From positions 1-34,512 of the forward strand of contig PAQA01000041.1 of the NCBI GenBank assembly GCA_002709155.1: DNA of 34,512 bases, read 5' to 3'. The stretch comes from Rhodospirillaceae bacterium. GTDB lineage: Bacteria > Pseudomonadota > Alphaproteobacteria > Thalassobaculales > Thalassobaculaceae. The translations under genes and the position numbers were made by a program. The first letter of the stretch is position 1. Every line of letters begins with the position of its first letter. Below the pieces are notes generated by a model. It had not been told where the DNA came from. It searched no databases and saw nothing but the letters and a program-made list of their open reading frames with translations. Shown piece after piece: positions 7,537 through 16,111 of this stretch.

Positions 7537-9093
7537 TTAATCTCGAACAGACCAGCTTTTCAAGTTTTCAACTATTTCTTCTTTACTTATGCCATTAAAT
7601 AAAAATAGTGAAATGAAATAAATAAATCCTCCGCAGAATATCAATAGCAAAAGAACGCAAATACCTAAGAGGCGTGAACTCTCAGCAAAATCCTCTGAGA
7701 ACTCCTTTAATGCAACTAGCCCTAATCCCATAACAGCGGCAGCTAGAATTATTCGAACTATCTTTGCTAATAATTGTCTTCTAGGGGAATATAAATTTCT
7801 AGTTTTCAAAACTATTGCAAAAATTGCAGCACTCAACCAAGCAGAAATTGATGTCGCCATAGCCAAGCCTGCATGGGCAAAATATTGCATTAAAATTAAA
7901 TTTAATATCAGATTTATAACTACTGAAACAGCAGCAATTTGTACGGGTGTTGTGGTGTCATGTCTCGCAAAAAAGTTAGGTTGAAAAATTTTAATAATAA
8001 CAAACGCCGGTAATCCTACCGAATAGCATACCAATGCTAACGCTGTTGAGGTCGCAGATGTTGTATCAAAAGCGCCACGTTGAAACAAAGCGGTTACTAT
8101 GGGATCAGATAAAACCATTAGTCCAAAAGCTGCAGGAATTGTTAATATTAAACCGATCTCTAACGATTTTTCTTGTTTCTCAGTAGCCTCCTGGAACCGC
8201 CCAGCTTGTATATTTCTAGACATGCTTGGAAGCAATGCAGTGCCTATGGCGATTCCAATCACTGCCAGGGGAAGTTGATTCAAGCGATCAGCGTAGTATA
8301 GATAAGAAACTGACCCGGTTGGTAATGTAGATGCTAATATGACATCTATCAAAAGGTTGATTTGCACAACACCCGCGCCCAAAACGGCAGGAAGCATAAA
8401 TTTTAGCAATCGCCTAACTCTCGGCGTCCATCTGGGCCATACTAAACGAGGCAAAGCGTCAGCCCGCCTGCATGCCTCTATTAACCATATAAGTTGAGCT
8501 AACCCACCAATAGCAACCCCTACTGCTAACCCATGACCTGGCGTCTCCAAAATATTAGCAAAAACACCCAGAGAAGAAATAAGAAACAGATTAAGCAAAA
8601 TCGGAGCTGAGGCCATAGCCGCAAACTTGCCTAGGCTATTTAGAATCCCTCCAAGCAGCGCGACCAATGAAATAATAGGTAGGTAAACAAAAGTAAGTTC
8701 AGCAAAATCTACAGCGAGATTAAACTTATTTGGTGCATCAGCAAAACCAGGCGCGATTAATCCCACTAATTGAGGCATAAAAAAAATGGCTATTATAGTA
8801 ACTGTTAGCAGTATAGCTGCCATAAATGACATAATTTCTTGCGCAAACTCTATAGCTTTTTGTTTGCCATCCCGCTCAAGAACACTTGAAAGCATAGGGA
8901 TAAAGACAATTGTAAATGACCCTTCTGCCGTTAGGCGGCGGAAAAAATTTGGTAATTTAAATGCTACAATGAAAGCGTCTGCGATTGGACCTGCACCTAA
9001 AGTTGCAGCGATAAGAATATCACGAATGAAACCAGTCATTCGGCTTATCATTGTATAGCCACCCACAGTGGCGACAGCTTTTATAAGAGACAT
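7537..9093 (-). CDS. murJ: Lipid II flippase MurJ (MviN)
   Basis: A 518-residue polytopic inner-membrane protein of the MOP superfamily with about 14 hydrophobic segments, which moves lipid II to the periplasmic face for peptidoglycan synthesis. Conserved features include the N-terminal TMISRMTGFIRD with its essential arginines, PNFFRRLTAEGSF (residues about 48-60) and YYADRLNQLPLAVIGIAIGTALLP in the middle, all typical of MurJ. The start ATG at 9093 gives the standard MSLIKA N-terminus. The gene lies 44 bases after glnD and before trpS, probably in one transcript. I see no truncation or missing key residue. Confidence 0.96.
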   Translation of the reverse strand: MSLIKAVATVGGYTMISRMTGFIRDILIAATLGAGPIADAFIVAFKLPNFFRRLTAEGSFTIVFIPMLSSVLERDGKQKAIEFAQEIMSFMAAILLTVTIIAIFFMPQLVGLIAPGFADAPNKFNLAVDFAELTFVYLPIISLVALLGGILNSLGKFAAMASAPILLNLFLISSLGVFANILETPGHGLAVGVAIGGLAQLIWLIEACRRADALPRLVWPRWTPRVRRLLKFMLPAVLGAGVVQINLLIDVILASTLPTGSVSYLYYADRLNQLPLAVIGIAIGTALLPSMSRNIQAGRFQEATEKQEKSLEIGLILTIPAAFGLMVLSDPIVTALFQRGAFDTTSATSTALALVCYSVGLPAFVIIKIFQPNFFARHDTTTPVQIAAVSVVINLILNLILMQYFAHAGLAMATSISAWLSAAIFAIVLKTRNLYSPRRQLLAKIVRIILAAAVMGLGLVALKEFSEDFAESSRLLGICVLLLLIFCGGFIYFISLFLFNGISKEEIVENLKSWSVRD

Positions 9094-9137
9094 AATAGAT
9101 GTTTAAATCATTTACAGCGTTTGGTGAATAGTATGAT

Positions 9138-11975
9138 TTATTTAGTTTTATCCGGTTTGATCTCCGTCGTCACAACGTCAGAATGGGACTTTAGTTCGTC
9201 TAGAATATATTTTTTGATTTGACTTATCCGGCGGTCACTTTGAATTTTTAAACCGAAAAGGTCTTTAACATAAAACACGTCGACAATACTCGTGCCATAG
9301 GTCGATATTTTTGCTGAATTTATTTGGAGATTTTGCTGTGCTATCTTTCGGGTTAATTTATGCAATAAACCTGGCCTATCTGTCCCGTTTACCTCTAAAA
9401 CTGTATGGGTGGTACTAGCTTTATTATCTATCAATACTCTTGGAGCAGTTGTCATGCTTCTAGCTCTTTTGGGAAAGTTTCCCGGTCGTTTTTTTATTGC
9501 ATCATTAATTTTCAACTCACCATTTAGAGATAGTTCTATTGCAGAATTTACATAGTCAGTGGAACGCATTTTTTCAGAGTAATTTAGCTTTGGCTCATGC
9601 ACCCAAAAGCTATCCAACGCCATTCCGTTTCTCATAGTTGTAATTCGAGCATCGACAATATTGACGCCAATCGAAGCCATAGCTCCAGCAATGCGTGAAA
9701 ATAACCCCGGGTGGTCAGCGGTGTATACCGTTATCTCTGTTACCTCTTTTTGATAATCACGCTGACTTTGGATTGTTAATGGGGCATTTTTCGACTCAGC
9801 ATCAAGAACAAGTTCCGCATGTCTAGTAAGAGTTGGAATGTCATACATTAGCCAATACGAGGGGTAACCGCGCTTTAGGTGTTCTTCATAATCTTCTTGT
9901 TTCCATTTTGACAACGCATCTCGAAGCTTGTTATGGACATGATTTGCTCGTTCTACAAGGCCTTCTTTTGGGCTTTGTCCTAGGAGAACTTCTTCCGCTT
10001 TAAAAAATAAATCTCTTAAAAGAGCCCCTTTCCATCCATTCCAAACATTTGGTCCGACCGCACGAATATCGGCTACGGTCAAAACTAGCAATAATTTCAA
10101 ACGTTCGGGTGACTGCACGATTTCGTTTAAGTCTTCTATGGTCTTGGGGTCATTTATGTCTCGTTTAAAAGCGGCGTAACTTAGGAGCAGGTGCCAGCGT
10201 ACTAGCCATGCAACTGTTTCCGTTTCCTCTTTGGATAATCCAAATCGCGGACATAAACGACGTGCAACTTTTTCGCCGAGTATAGAATGATCTCCTCCTC
10301 TACCTTTCGCAATATCGTGTAATAACACAGCGACATATAATTCTTTTCTGGATATCACTTTATGAATTACTTCGGAAGCCACAGGAGCAGTCTCTTTCAA
10401 CTCTCCACTTTCAATTTTAAACAAAATACCGAGCATTATTATGGTGTGTTCATCTACTGTATAGACGTGATACATATCGTACTGCATTTGTGCCACGACC
10501 CTTCCAAAGTCTGGAACAAACCTGCCAAATACCTGCGACTCACTCATTCGTCGTAAAATACGTTCAGGCCCTTTCTTAGATATTAATATTTCTAAGAATA
10601 GTCGGTTGGCTTCAGAGTTATTTTGCAGAGCACGATCGATTTTTTTGAGGTTCTGTGTTACTAAGCGCAAGATATGGGGATGGAATTCCAGTTCATTTTG
10701 TTGCGCGACATAAAACATTCTTACTAAATTGACTGGATCTTTATCGAATATTACATCCGACTTTGAATTTAAACGCCCGCCTTCAAGTTTAAAATCTCCT
10801 AGCTCTTTATTTTTTTGCCAAGGAGCAGAGATTCGTAAACGCGGCTTTCTTTGATGTTCTTCCTCTATTGCGGCACAGAATATTCTCGTAAGATCGCCAA
10901 TATTCTTCGCTGTCAAATAGTAATGTTTCATAAACCTTTCTACGGCGATATTACCGGATCTATCAGTATACCCTAGTTTCGTTGCTATTTCGTGCTGGTG
11001 ATCAACTGTCAATCTATCTTCTTCGCGACCAGCCAAATAATGGAGGTGGCAGCGTATTGTCCAAAGTTGTTTCTGGGCTTTGGCGAAGTGATTGGCTTCT
11101 CGCGATGATAAAATACCTTTTGTGACTAGCTCTTCTGCAGTATTCGTTTGATATACATATTTGGCTATCCAAAATAACTTATGTAAATCCCGCAGCCCGC
11201 CTTTCCCATCTTTTATGTTTGGTTCAATAAAATATCGAGAGTCGCCAAGTTTTTTATGACGATTTTCGGATTCTTTTAACTTAGCTTCCACAAAATCTAA
11301 TGCTGTGCCAACCACCACCTCGCGCTGGAAGCGTTTAATCATCTCGCTTAATAAGGATATTTCGCCAGTTATAAAACGGGATTCTAAAATAGCGGTCCTT
11401 ATTGTCATGTCCGCTTTAGCCTGATGCATACACTCTTGGATAGACCTTGTGGAATGCCCAACCTTTAAGCGCATGTCCCATAGCAGATACAGTATTGTTT
11501 CTACGACCTGTTCTGTGTGGGGTGTGAGTTTGTAAGGAAGTAAAAAAAGCAAATCAATGTCAGACGAGGGAGCTAATTCCCCACGACCGTATCCACCCAC
11601 CGCAACAATACATAACTGTTCTCCCCGAGTTGGATTTGGAGCTCTGTAAAGTTTTTCAATAATCGTTTCATGGGTTATTTGAATAAGAGTATCCATCAAA
11701 AATGCTTGTGCAAGTACTGTCTCTGCACCATTATTTCTAGACAAGAAGCGATCTTTTATGACTTGGGAACCGTTGTTAAGGCTCTTGCGTAAAATATCAA
11801 GTAGAGCTGCTTTAAACTCGTTGGGTGTCTCCGTGTTTCCCCAAGATGCCTCAATTTCGGTTTTTAGTTCCTGTATGTTGATTACTTCTGGGTGACCGCG
11901 AGGCTTTTTTATGGCAGCTGAAAAACCAGCGCTGCTGTTAGTAGGTGCCGACACTATTGAAGTGAACTTGCCCAT
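9138..11975 (-). CDS. glnD: Bifunctional [protein-PII] uridylyltransferase/UMP-removing enzyme GlnD
   Basis: A 945-residue nitrogen sensor. Domains in order are: a nucleotidyltransferase domain with GGYGRGELAPSSDIDLLFL (127-145) containing the G-G and D-x-D catalytic residues; a GlnD helical linker; an HD phosphohydrolase domain around residue 550 with LLHDIAKGRGGDHS, including the His-Asp pair; and two ACT domains near 740-815 (TADHPGLFSRIAGAM) and 860-935 (GTDRPGLLHKLTRKI) that sense glutamine. It uridylylates PII proteins when glutamine is low and reverses this when it is high. Length and all motifs are normal. First gene of glnD-murJ-trpS, divergent from the FAD oxidoreductase across about 196 bases. 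Confidence 0.97.
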   Translation of the reverse strand: MGKFTSIVSAPTNSSAGFSAAIKKPRGHPEVINIQELKTEIEASWGNTETPNEFKAALLDILRKSLNNGSQVIKDRFLSRNNGAETVLAQAFLMDTLIQITHETIIEKLYRAPNPTRGEQLCIVAVGGYGRGELAPSSDIDLLFLLPYKLTPHTEQVVETILYLLWDMRLKVGHSTRSIQECMHQAKADMTIRTAILESRFITGEISLLSEMIKRFQREVVVGTALDFVEAKLKESENRHKKLGDSRYFIEPNIKDGKGGLRDLHKLFWIAKYVYQTNTAEELVTKGILSSREANHFAKAQKQLWTIRCHLHYLAGREEDRLTVDHQHEIATKLGYTDRSGNIAVERFMKHYYLTAKNIGDLTRIFCAAIEEEHQRKPRLRISAPWQKNKELGDFKLEGGRLNSKSDVIFDKDPVNLVRMFYVAQQNELEFHPHILRLVTQNLKKIDRALQNNSEANRLFLEILISKKGPERILRRMSESQVFGRFVPDFGRVVAQMQYDMYHVYTVDEHTIIMLGILFKIESGELKETAPVASEVIHKVISRKELYVAVLLHDIAKGRGGDHSILGEKVARRLCPRFGLSKEETETVAWLVRWHLLLSYAAFKRDINDPKTIEDLNEIVQSPERLKLLLVLTVADIRAVGPNVWNGWKGALLRDLFFKAEEVLLGQSPKEGLVERANHVHNKLRDALSKWKQEDYEEHLKRGYPSYWLMYDIPTLTRHAELVLDAESKNAPLTIQSQRDYQKEVTEITVYTADHPGLFSRIAGAMASIGVNIVDARITTMRNGMALDSFWVHEPKLNYSEKMRSTDYVNSAIELSLNGELKINDAIKKRPGNFPKRARSMTTAPRVLIDNKASTTHTVLEVNGTDRPGLLHKLTRKIAQQNLQINSAKISTYGTSIVDVFYVKDLFGLKIQSDRRISQIKKYILDELKSHSDVVTTEIKPDKTK

Positions 11976-12084
11976 ATTCTATTTTCCATAACACTTTCGA
12001 AGTTCGATGAGCTAAGAAGTTCCTCAATAGTATACAATATTGTTGAATAAATTAAGATTCCTTTTTTGAAATCTGTTATGCATT

Positions 12085-12097
12085 TAACTTAAAGTTA
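12085..12097. promoter_or_regulatory. 13-base palindrome upstream of the FAD oxidoreductase (candidate operator)
   Basis: TAACTT-A-AAGTTA is a perfect 6-base inverted repeat with a one-base centre, in the divergent glnD/FAD-oxidoreductase space, 75 bases before the oxidoreductase start. It could be a regulator site, but in AT-rich DNA such a short palindrome can arise by chance. No regulator gene is next to it. Confidence 0.2.
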
Positions 12098-12171
12098 GTA
12101 TTGTAGGATGTGGAAAACCTGAAATATCGAGACATACCTTTCAAGTTAAACGAAAATACTAAGAGAGTTCC

Positions 12172-13356
12172 ATGACGCAGATGTATGATGTTGTCATTAT
12201 TGGTGGCGGTATTATAGGGAGTGCTATAGCATACTTTCTCAAGGCTAGTCCTAACTTCCAAGGGGATGTTGTTGTTATTGAGCGAGACCCTAGTTTTGCT
12301 AAAGCATCAACGCCACGTTCCTTGGGGGGTGTTAGACAGCAATTCTCAATCCGAGAAAATATCGAAATTGGTCTATATGGTGTTGATTTTGTAAAAAGCG
12401 CTTCCCAATATTTAAGCGTCGATAACGAAACTGTTGATCTTGGTTGGCGTGAATTAGGCTATCTTTTCCTTGCTAGTTCCGAACGTCAAAGAATTTTAGC
12501 TGAAAATCAACGATTACAAATTCAGTGCGGGGCCAAGATTGAAATATTGAACCCGGATAACTTAAAAATTAAGTTTCCATGGTTGAATATAGACGGCATT
12601 GCCCTTGGCTCCTTTGGATATGAAGGGGAGGGGTGGCTCGATCCTAGTCTGCTGCTTAATGCTTTTCGAGCAAAAGCGCGTGCTCTTGGCGTTACGTTTT
12701 TGTATGATGAAGTGAAAGAAATAGTTAAGCACAAGCAGAAGATAAGCGCAGTGATATTAGATAGCGGGGTGCGGGTGGGTTGCGGTTTCTTAGTCAACGC
12801 GGCTGGGGCTTGGGCGGGCGCTGTTGCGGAATTGGCGAAAATTCAATTACCGGTGGTTCCAAAAAAACGCATTATTTACGGACTGGACTGTAGGGAAAAG
12901 TTAAATCCTAAATTACCATTAGTGATTGACGTTTCTGGTGTTTTTATACGCTCGGAGGGTACTGGTTTCGTATGCGGTGTCTCTCCCCCTGCTCATCTTG
13001 ACCCAGACTCTTGGGATGACATGGACGTAGACTACCCTCTTTTTGACGAAATCATCTGGCCTGCAATAGCTCATCGCATTCCTGCTTTTGAAGCGGTCAA
13101 GGTCACCAATGCATGGGCGGGATGGTATGACTATAATACTTTGGATCAAAATGGAGTTGTAGGTCCCCACGGGGAGATTGATAACTTTTTCTTCGCTAAT
13201 GGTTTCTCAGGACACGGTTTACAACAATCTCCAGCCATAGGAAGAGCTATAATGGAATTAATCACCTTTGGAGAATATCGTACACTCGACCTATCGCGGT
13301 TTAGTTACGAGAGAATTATTAGAGGATTGGCATTGACTGAGAGAAATGTTGTATGA
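12172..13356 (+). CDS. FOXRED1-like FAD-dependent oxidoreductase (DAO family)
   Basis: A 394-residue flavoprotein of the D-amino-acid oxidase family. The Rossmann dinucleotide motif is VVIIGGGIIGSAIAYFL (7-23), with the ribose-binding acid in VVVIERD (33-39). More specifically, it resembles FOXRED1, the mitochondrial complex I assembly factor: STPRSLGGVRQQFS, KFPWLNIDGIALGSFGYEGEGW, NAWAGWYDYNTLDQNGVVGP and FANGFSGHGLQQSPAIGRA all line up with FOXRED1 as I remember it. The reaction is unknown; related enzymes oxidise N-methyl or other amino acids such as sarcosine. The ATG at 12172 has GAGAG just upstream. It stands alone between glnD (divergent) and the Lin0512 pair (convergent). Family is certain and the FOXRED1 likeness fairly strong; substrate or assembly role is open. 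Confidence 0.88.
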   Translation: MTQMYDVVIIGGGIIGSAIAYFLKASPNFQGDVVVIERDPSFAKASTPRSLGGVRQQFSIRENIEIGLYGVDFVKSASQYLSVDNETVDLGWRELGYLFLASSERQRILAENQRLQIQCGAKIEILNPDNLKIKFPWLNIDGIALGSFGYEGEGWLDPSLLLNAFRAKARALGVTFLYDEVKEIVKHKQKISAVILDSGVRVGCGFLVNAAGAWAGAVAELAKIQLPVVPKKRIIYGLDCREKLNPKLPLVIDVSGVFIRSEGTGFVCGVSPPAHLDPDSWDDMDVDYPLFDEIIWPAIAHRIPAFEAVKVTNAWAGWYDYNTLDQNGVVGPHGEIDNFFFANGFSGHGLQQSPAIGRAIMELITFGEYRTLDLSRFSYERIIRGLALTERNVV

Positions 13357-13381
13357 TCCCAAAATTTTTGTCGAATTCTAA

Positions 13382-13402
13382 ATTATATTAAACCGATATA
13401 AT
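13382..13402. terminator. AT-only inverted repeat between convergent genes (possible weak bidirectional terminator)
   Basis: ATTATAT and ATATAAT form a 7-base perfect stem around a 7-base loop, located in the 76-base gap between the convergent FAD oxidoreductase and Lin0512 gene. The position suits a terminator, but the stem has no G-C pair and no clean T-run follows, so intrinsic termination would be weak. Confidence 0.22.
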
Positions 13403-13432
13403 GTTATGATAATTCTTTTCCATTAATTTGAA

Positions 13433-13771
13433 CTAAACATCTAACATTACTTCAACGGCGGCACTAGCTATCACTGCGGGGTCGTTGTTTTGATGATCGG
13501 GCACATCGAGCCCACCTTTAACCACTTTTATTGAGACAACTCCCACTGGAAGTAGTTGTTCCAATCTTTTCGTTTCCACATTTTCAGGTTTTTGTACGCC
13601 AATCGTAACATTCACAAATAGTTGATTTTTATTAATGTTTAGAGTTCTAATAAAACTAAGCGAACTGTGATGCAGTGCATCTTTGATCGCCCGTTCTGCT
13701 GCTTTGGTATAATCCTCGCCGTGTAAGTCGTTACCCATACCCATTTCAAGTATGGCTCGCTTCATTGTCAT
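13433..13771 (-). CDS. Lin0512 family protein, second copy
   Basis: A 112-residue soluble protein of the Lin0512 family, a conserved family with no function known to me. Signatures are the opening KRAILEMGMGNDLHGEDYTKAAERAIKDAL, here residues 4-32 shown by its parts EMGMG, DYTKAA and KDAL, then a VNVTIGVQKPENV strand, a KGGLDVP turn and a C-terminal IASAAVEVMLDV. It is a clear paralogue of the gene just upstream (13768-14124), with similar length and the same motif order. Its ATG overlaps that gene's TGA stop (ATGA), so the two are translationally coupled and may form a heteromer. The MFS transporter gene lies upstream on the same strand. Confidence 0.85.
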   Translation of the reverse strand: MTMKRAILEMGMGNDLHGEDYTKAAERAIKDALHHSSLSFIRTLNINKNQLFVNVTIGVQKPENVETKRLEQLLPVGVVSIKVVKGGLDVPDHQNNDPAVIASAAVEVMLDV

Positions 13772-14124
13772 AGAGAATTTCCTTCGGGTGCATCGAGATA
13801 AACAATAGCTGCCGCATTTGCTATTATGGTAAAGTCATTCCGGTCAGTATTCTCAATCTCTAGGCCGCCTTTTATACAGGAAATTTGACCTGTTCCATGA
13901 GGTAAAATACTGAGAACCTCCTGTGCGTTGACTTTTTCAGGTTGGGGGATTCCTATGCGGACTTCGACCCACATGGAATCAACATCAACACCCATTATAT
14001 CGGCTATCCCAAGCGAATTGTGCCAAAGAGCATCTTTCAATGCCCGGCATGCAGCTTTAGTATAGTCTTTCCCGCGAATGTCTGTGCCCATTCCCATCTC
14101 TATAACTACTCGTTTTCTAGTCAT
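13768..14124 (-). CDS. Lin0512 family protein, first copy
   Basis: A 118-residue soluble protein of the Lin0512 family. It opens MTRKRVVIEMGMGTDIRG, followed by KDYTKAACRALKDAL, VEVRIGIPQPEKVN, a glycine turn IKGGLEIEN and a C-terminal IIANAAAIVYLD. Compared with its downstream paralogue it keeps the EMGMG, DYTKAA, IG-PE and KGGL motifs, while the middle (residues 36-50 and 65-85) differs. It follows the MFS transporter by about 80 bases on the same strand and is coupled to the second copy by an ATGA overlap. No catalytic motif is recognisable; a metabolic or ligand-binding role with the transporter is only inference. Confidence 0.86.
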   Translation of the reverse strand: MTRKRVVIEMGMGTDIRGKDYTKAACRALKDALWHNSLGIADIMGVDVDSMWVEVRIGIPQPEKVNAQEVLSILPHGTGQISCIKGGLEIENTDRNDFTIIANAAAIVYLDAPEGNSL

Positions 14125-14206
14125 TGACTTTGTCCTTTCGTCACGACCATCTAAAAGTATTATAGTGTACGTAGAACAGCCTGTTAAGTGAAACTCGGAA
14201 CGTCAG

Positions 14207-15478
14207 TTAATTTAAGTCACGCTTCAATGTTTTTTGAAGTGCAAAAAGTAAACCTAAAAGCAAAACTGTGATGCCGGTTAATACATTTAGTGGATAGGAA
14301 AAATTACCAGTTAGATCGTGTAAAAAGCCTATTGCAAGTGGTCCTGCTACACCGCCAATTTCTGCCGCAGTAAAAAACAAACCTCCTGCTGTTCCAGCGC
14401 GCTTAGGTCCAACATTTGGTATTTCTACCAACATTAAAAGCGCAACAGTCATCATTGCGCCTCTGGCCAAGCCTTGCAGGCATAGACCGAATGCGAGTTG
14501 AAGGCCGGGTGCAGTATGCAATAAAATTGTTGCCAAACCAGCCGCGAGAATTAGCAAGCCCATTACTAGAACTCTCCGTTCTGTTGTGGCCAAACGCGGA
14601 ATCAGAAGAGCGCTCACGATGCTTATGGTGGTTGGTATAGCTGCCCAGTAACCCGCTTCAGCAAAGCTAAGGCCCTTTGATCGAATAATCTCCGGAAGCC
14701 AGTTGTTTAGCCCGTGATTGAAGAAAAAAATTCCAATGCTCATCAACAAAACTATTTGCACGCTGGGGATAGATGCCAGGCTTCTAAATGTTTCGGCGAT
14801 AGGGCCACTCTTTTCAGCTTGAATTTGAGATTCGACAATACGCGCCAGTTTATGAGAACTGAGAATTAGCCAGATGCATCCACTCATTAATGTAAAGAAG
14901 GCATAGACACTGATGACTAAACGCCAATCATTATCGAATAGGGGCAATAAAAGACTATTGGTGATGGATAACGCTATAACTGCCCCGACACCAGGGCCGG
15001 TGATATAAATCCCCATTGCCAACCCCCTATTTTTTCCTTCGAATAAAAAAGCGATCAGTTTAGGTGCGCCAATAGAAATGAGCGGTCCTCCTAAACCAAA
15101 CACAGATACTGCTACAACCATCATAAAATACGTGTCTGAGAAACAACGCAAAAATCCCGACAGTGCCATTATCAAGGCCGCTAGAAAAAGAGCGCGTCGG
15201 GGGCCTATTCGGTCTAAGAAAATGCCACATGGTAGTGCTGATAGGATATAAACAAAGGGCCAAGCACCCAAGATAAGCCCCATTTCCCCATAGCTTATCT
15301 GTAAATCTTGGCACACCTTGGGAACTAGGGGAGCTAAAGCAGCGACAGTCAATCCAAAACTGAAGTATATCAACCAGACACCAAACAAAATTGCCCACCT
15401 GTAGGCATCACCCTCGATTTTGTGTTTGACTTGATTATCCAGAGTGACCAAAGATACACCACCTACATAGTTCAGCAT
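14207..15478 (-). CDS. MFS transporter
   Basis: A 423-residue major facilitator with about 12 hydrophobic segments in two halves of six and a cytoplasmic loop around residues 195-225. The motif A between helices 2 and 3 is seen as GIFLDRIGPRR (84-94), and the first half has the glycine-rich GPGVGA turn. The substrate cannot be read from the sequence; the family exchanges or takes up small organic molecules with protons, and the arrangement resembles transporters of organic anions or nitrogen compounds only in a general way. It is upstream of the Lin0512 pair and diverges from the glyoxalase/M20 genes, suggesting that it brings in (or exports) the compound these enzymes handle. The ATG at 15478 is taken as start; shorter starts within 25 codons are possible. 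Confidence 0.88.
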   Translation of the reverse strand: MLNYVGGVSLVTLDNQVKHKIEGDAYRWAILFGVWLIYFSFGLTVAALAPLVPKVCQDLQISYGEMGLILGAWPFVYILSALPCGIFLDRIGPRRALFLAALIMALSGFLRCFSDTYFMMVVAVSVFGLGGPLISIGAPKLIAFLFEGKNRGLAMGIYITGPGVGAVIALSITNSLLLPLFDNDWRLVISVYAFFTLMSGCIWLILSSHKLARIVESQIQAEKSGPIAETFRSLASIPSVQIVLLMSIGIFFFNHGLNNWLPEIIRSKGLSFAEAGYWAAIPTTISIVSALLIPRLATTERRVLVMGLLILAAGLATILLHTAPGLQLAFGLCLQGLARGAMMTVALLMLVEIPNVGPKRAGTAGGLFFTAAEIGGVAGPLAIGFLHDLTGNFSYPLNVLTGITVLLLGLLFALQKTLKRDLN

Positions 15479-15500
15479 TAAAGTTAGTTCCGTTCTACCA

Positions 15501-15524
15501 ACGGTATACTTTAATGTGTACGTT
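15501..15524. promoter_or_regulatory. Imperfect dyad in the divergent MFS/glyoxalase promoter region (candidate operator)
   Basis: The stretch begins AACGGTATAC and ends GTGTACGT, an imperfect inverted repeat centred between the divergent MFS and glyoxalase genes. The half GTGTACGT recurs exactly at 14165-14172, just upstream of the Lin0512 pair. A shared regulator is possible; the evidence is a short match only. Confidence 0.2.
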
Positions 15525-15601
15525 ATTAATACTTAATCCTGAGCTGAAGCCAAAATATAAGTTTTGGTTCCTCTCAATGGCAACTGTTTTAGGAGAATTT
15601 T

Positions 15602-16042
15602 GTGCAATATCTACATACAATGGTCCGCATCAGCAACGTGGAGGAATCGTTAGACTTTTATTGTGGCAAGCTTGGCATGGTCGAAGTTAGAAGGACGGAG
15701 AGTGAAGCTGGTCGCTATACAAATATATTTCTTAGTGCGCCCGACGACGTTGATTCTGCCAAAGCTGAATGGTCACCAACCTTAGAACTGACGTTTAATT
15801 GGGATCCAGAAGAATATTCTGGAGGGCGAAATTTTGGTCATTTGGCATATCAGGTTGATAACATTTATGAACTCTGCCAGTCTTTGCAAGAAAGTGGCGT
15901 TGTAATTAATAGACCGCCTAAAGAAGGCCGGATGGCTTTTATAAGATCTCCAGACGGCGTCTCCATTGAACTTCTGCAAAAGGGTGAAGCACTCGAAATT
16001 AAAGAGCCTTGGGCAAGTATGGGTAACACGGGCGTATGGTGA
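15602..16042 (+). CDS. Glyoxalase I-like VOC protein
   Basis: A 146-residue vicinal-oxygen-chelate protein with the two beta-alpha-beta-beta-beta repeats of lactoylglutathione lyase. All four metal ligands of glyoxalase I appear in place: His5 (LHTMVRI), Glu62 (LELTFNW), His80 (NFGHLAYQV) and Glu123 (VSIELLQKG). The region LDFYCGKLGM (17-26) is also typical. It likely isomerises the hemithioacetal of methylglyoxal and glutathione, which fits the presence of gshA in the window, though a related dicarbonyl is possible. The start is GTG at 15602 with an ideal AGGAG six bases before. It is the first gene of a rightward group with the M20 hydrolase and the ABM protein. Confidence 0.86.
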   Translation: MQYLHTMVRISNVEESLDFYCGKLGMVEVRRTESEAGRYTNIFLSAPDDVDSAKAEWSPTLELTFNWDPEEYSGGRNFGHLAYQVDNIYELCQSLQESGVVINRPPKEGRMAFIRSPDGVSIELLQKGEALEIKEPWASMGNTGVW

Positions 16043-16111
16043 ATAGAAGTTCTAAACTCTATTTCATTTATGAATAAATCTTTAATACAACTCATATCGA
16101 AAGCATAAACA

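Noticed and set aside
12919..13170. Leftward ORF inside the FAD oxidoreductase
   Set aside because: The sense frame encodes conserved FOXRED1-like motifs over the same bases.
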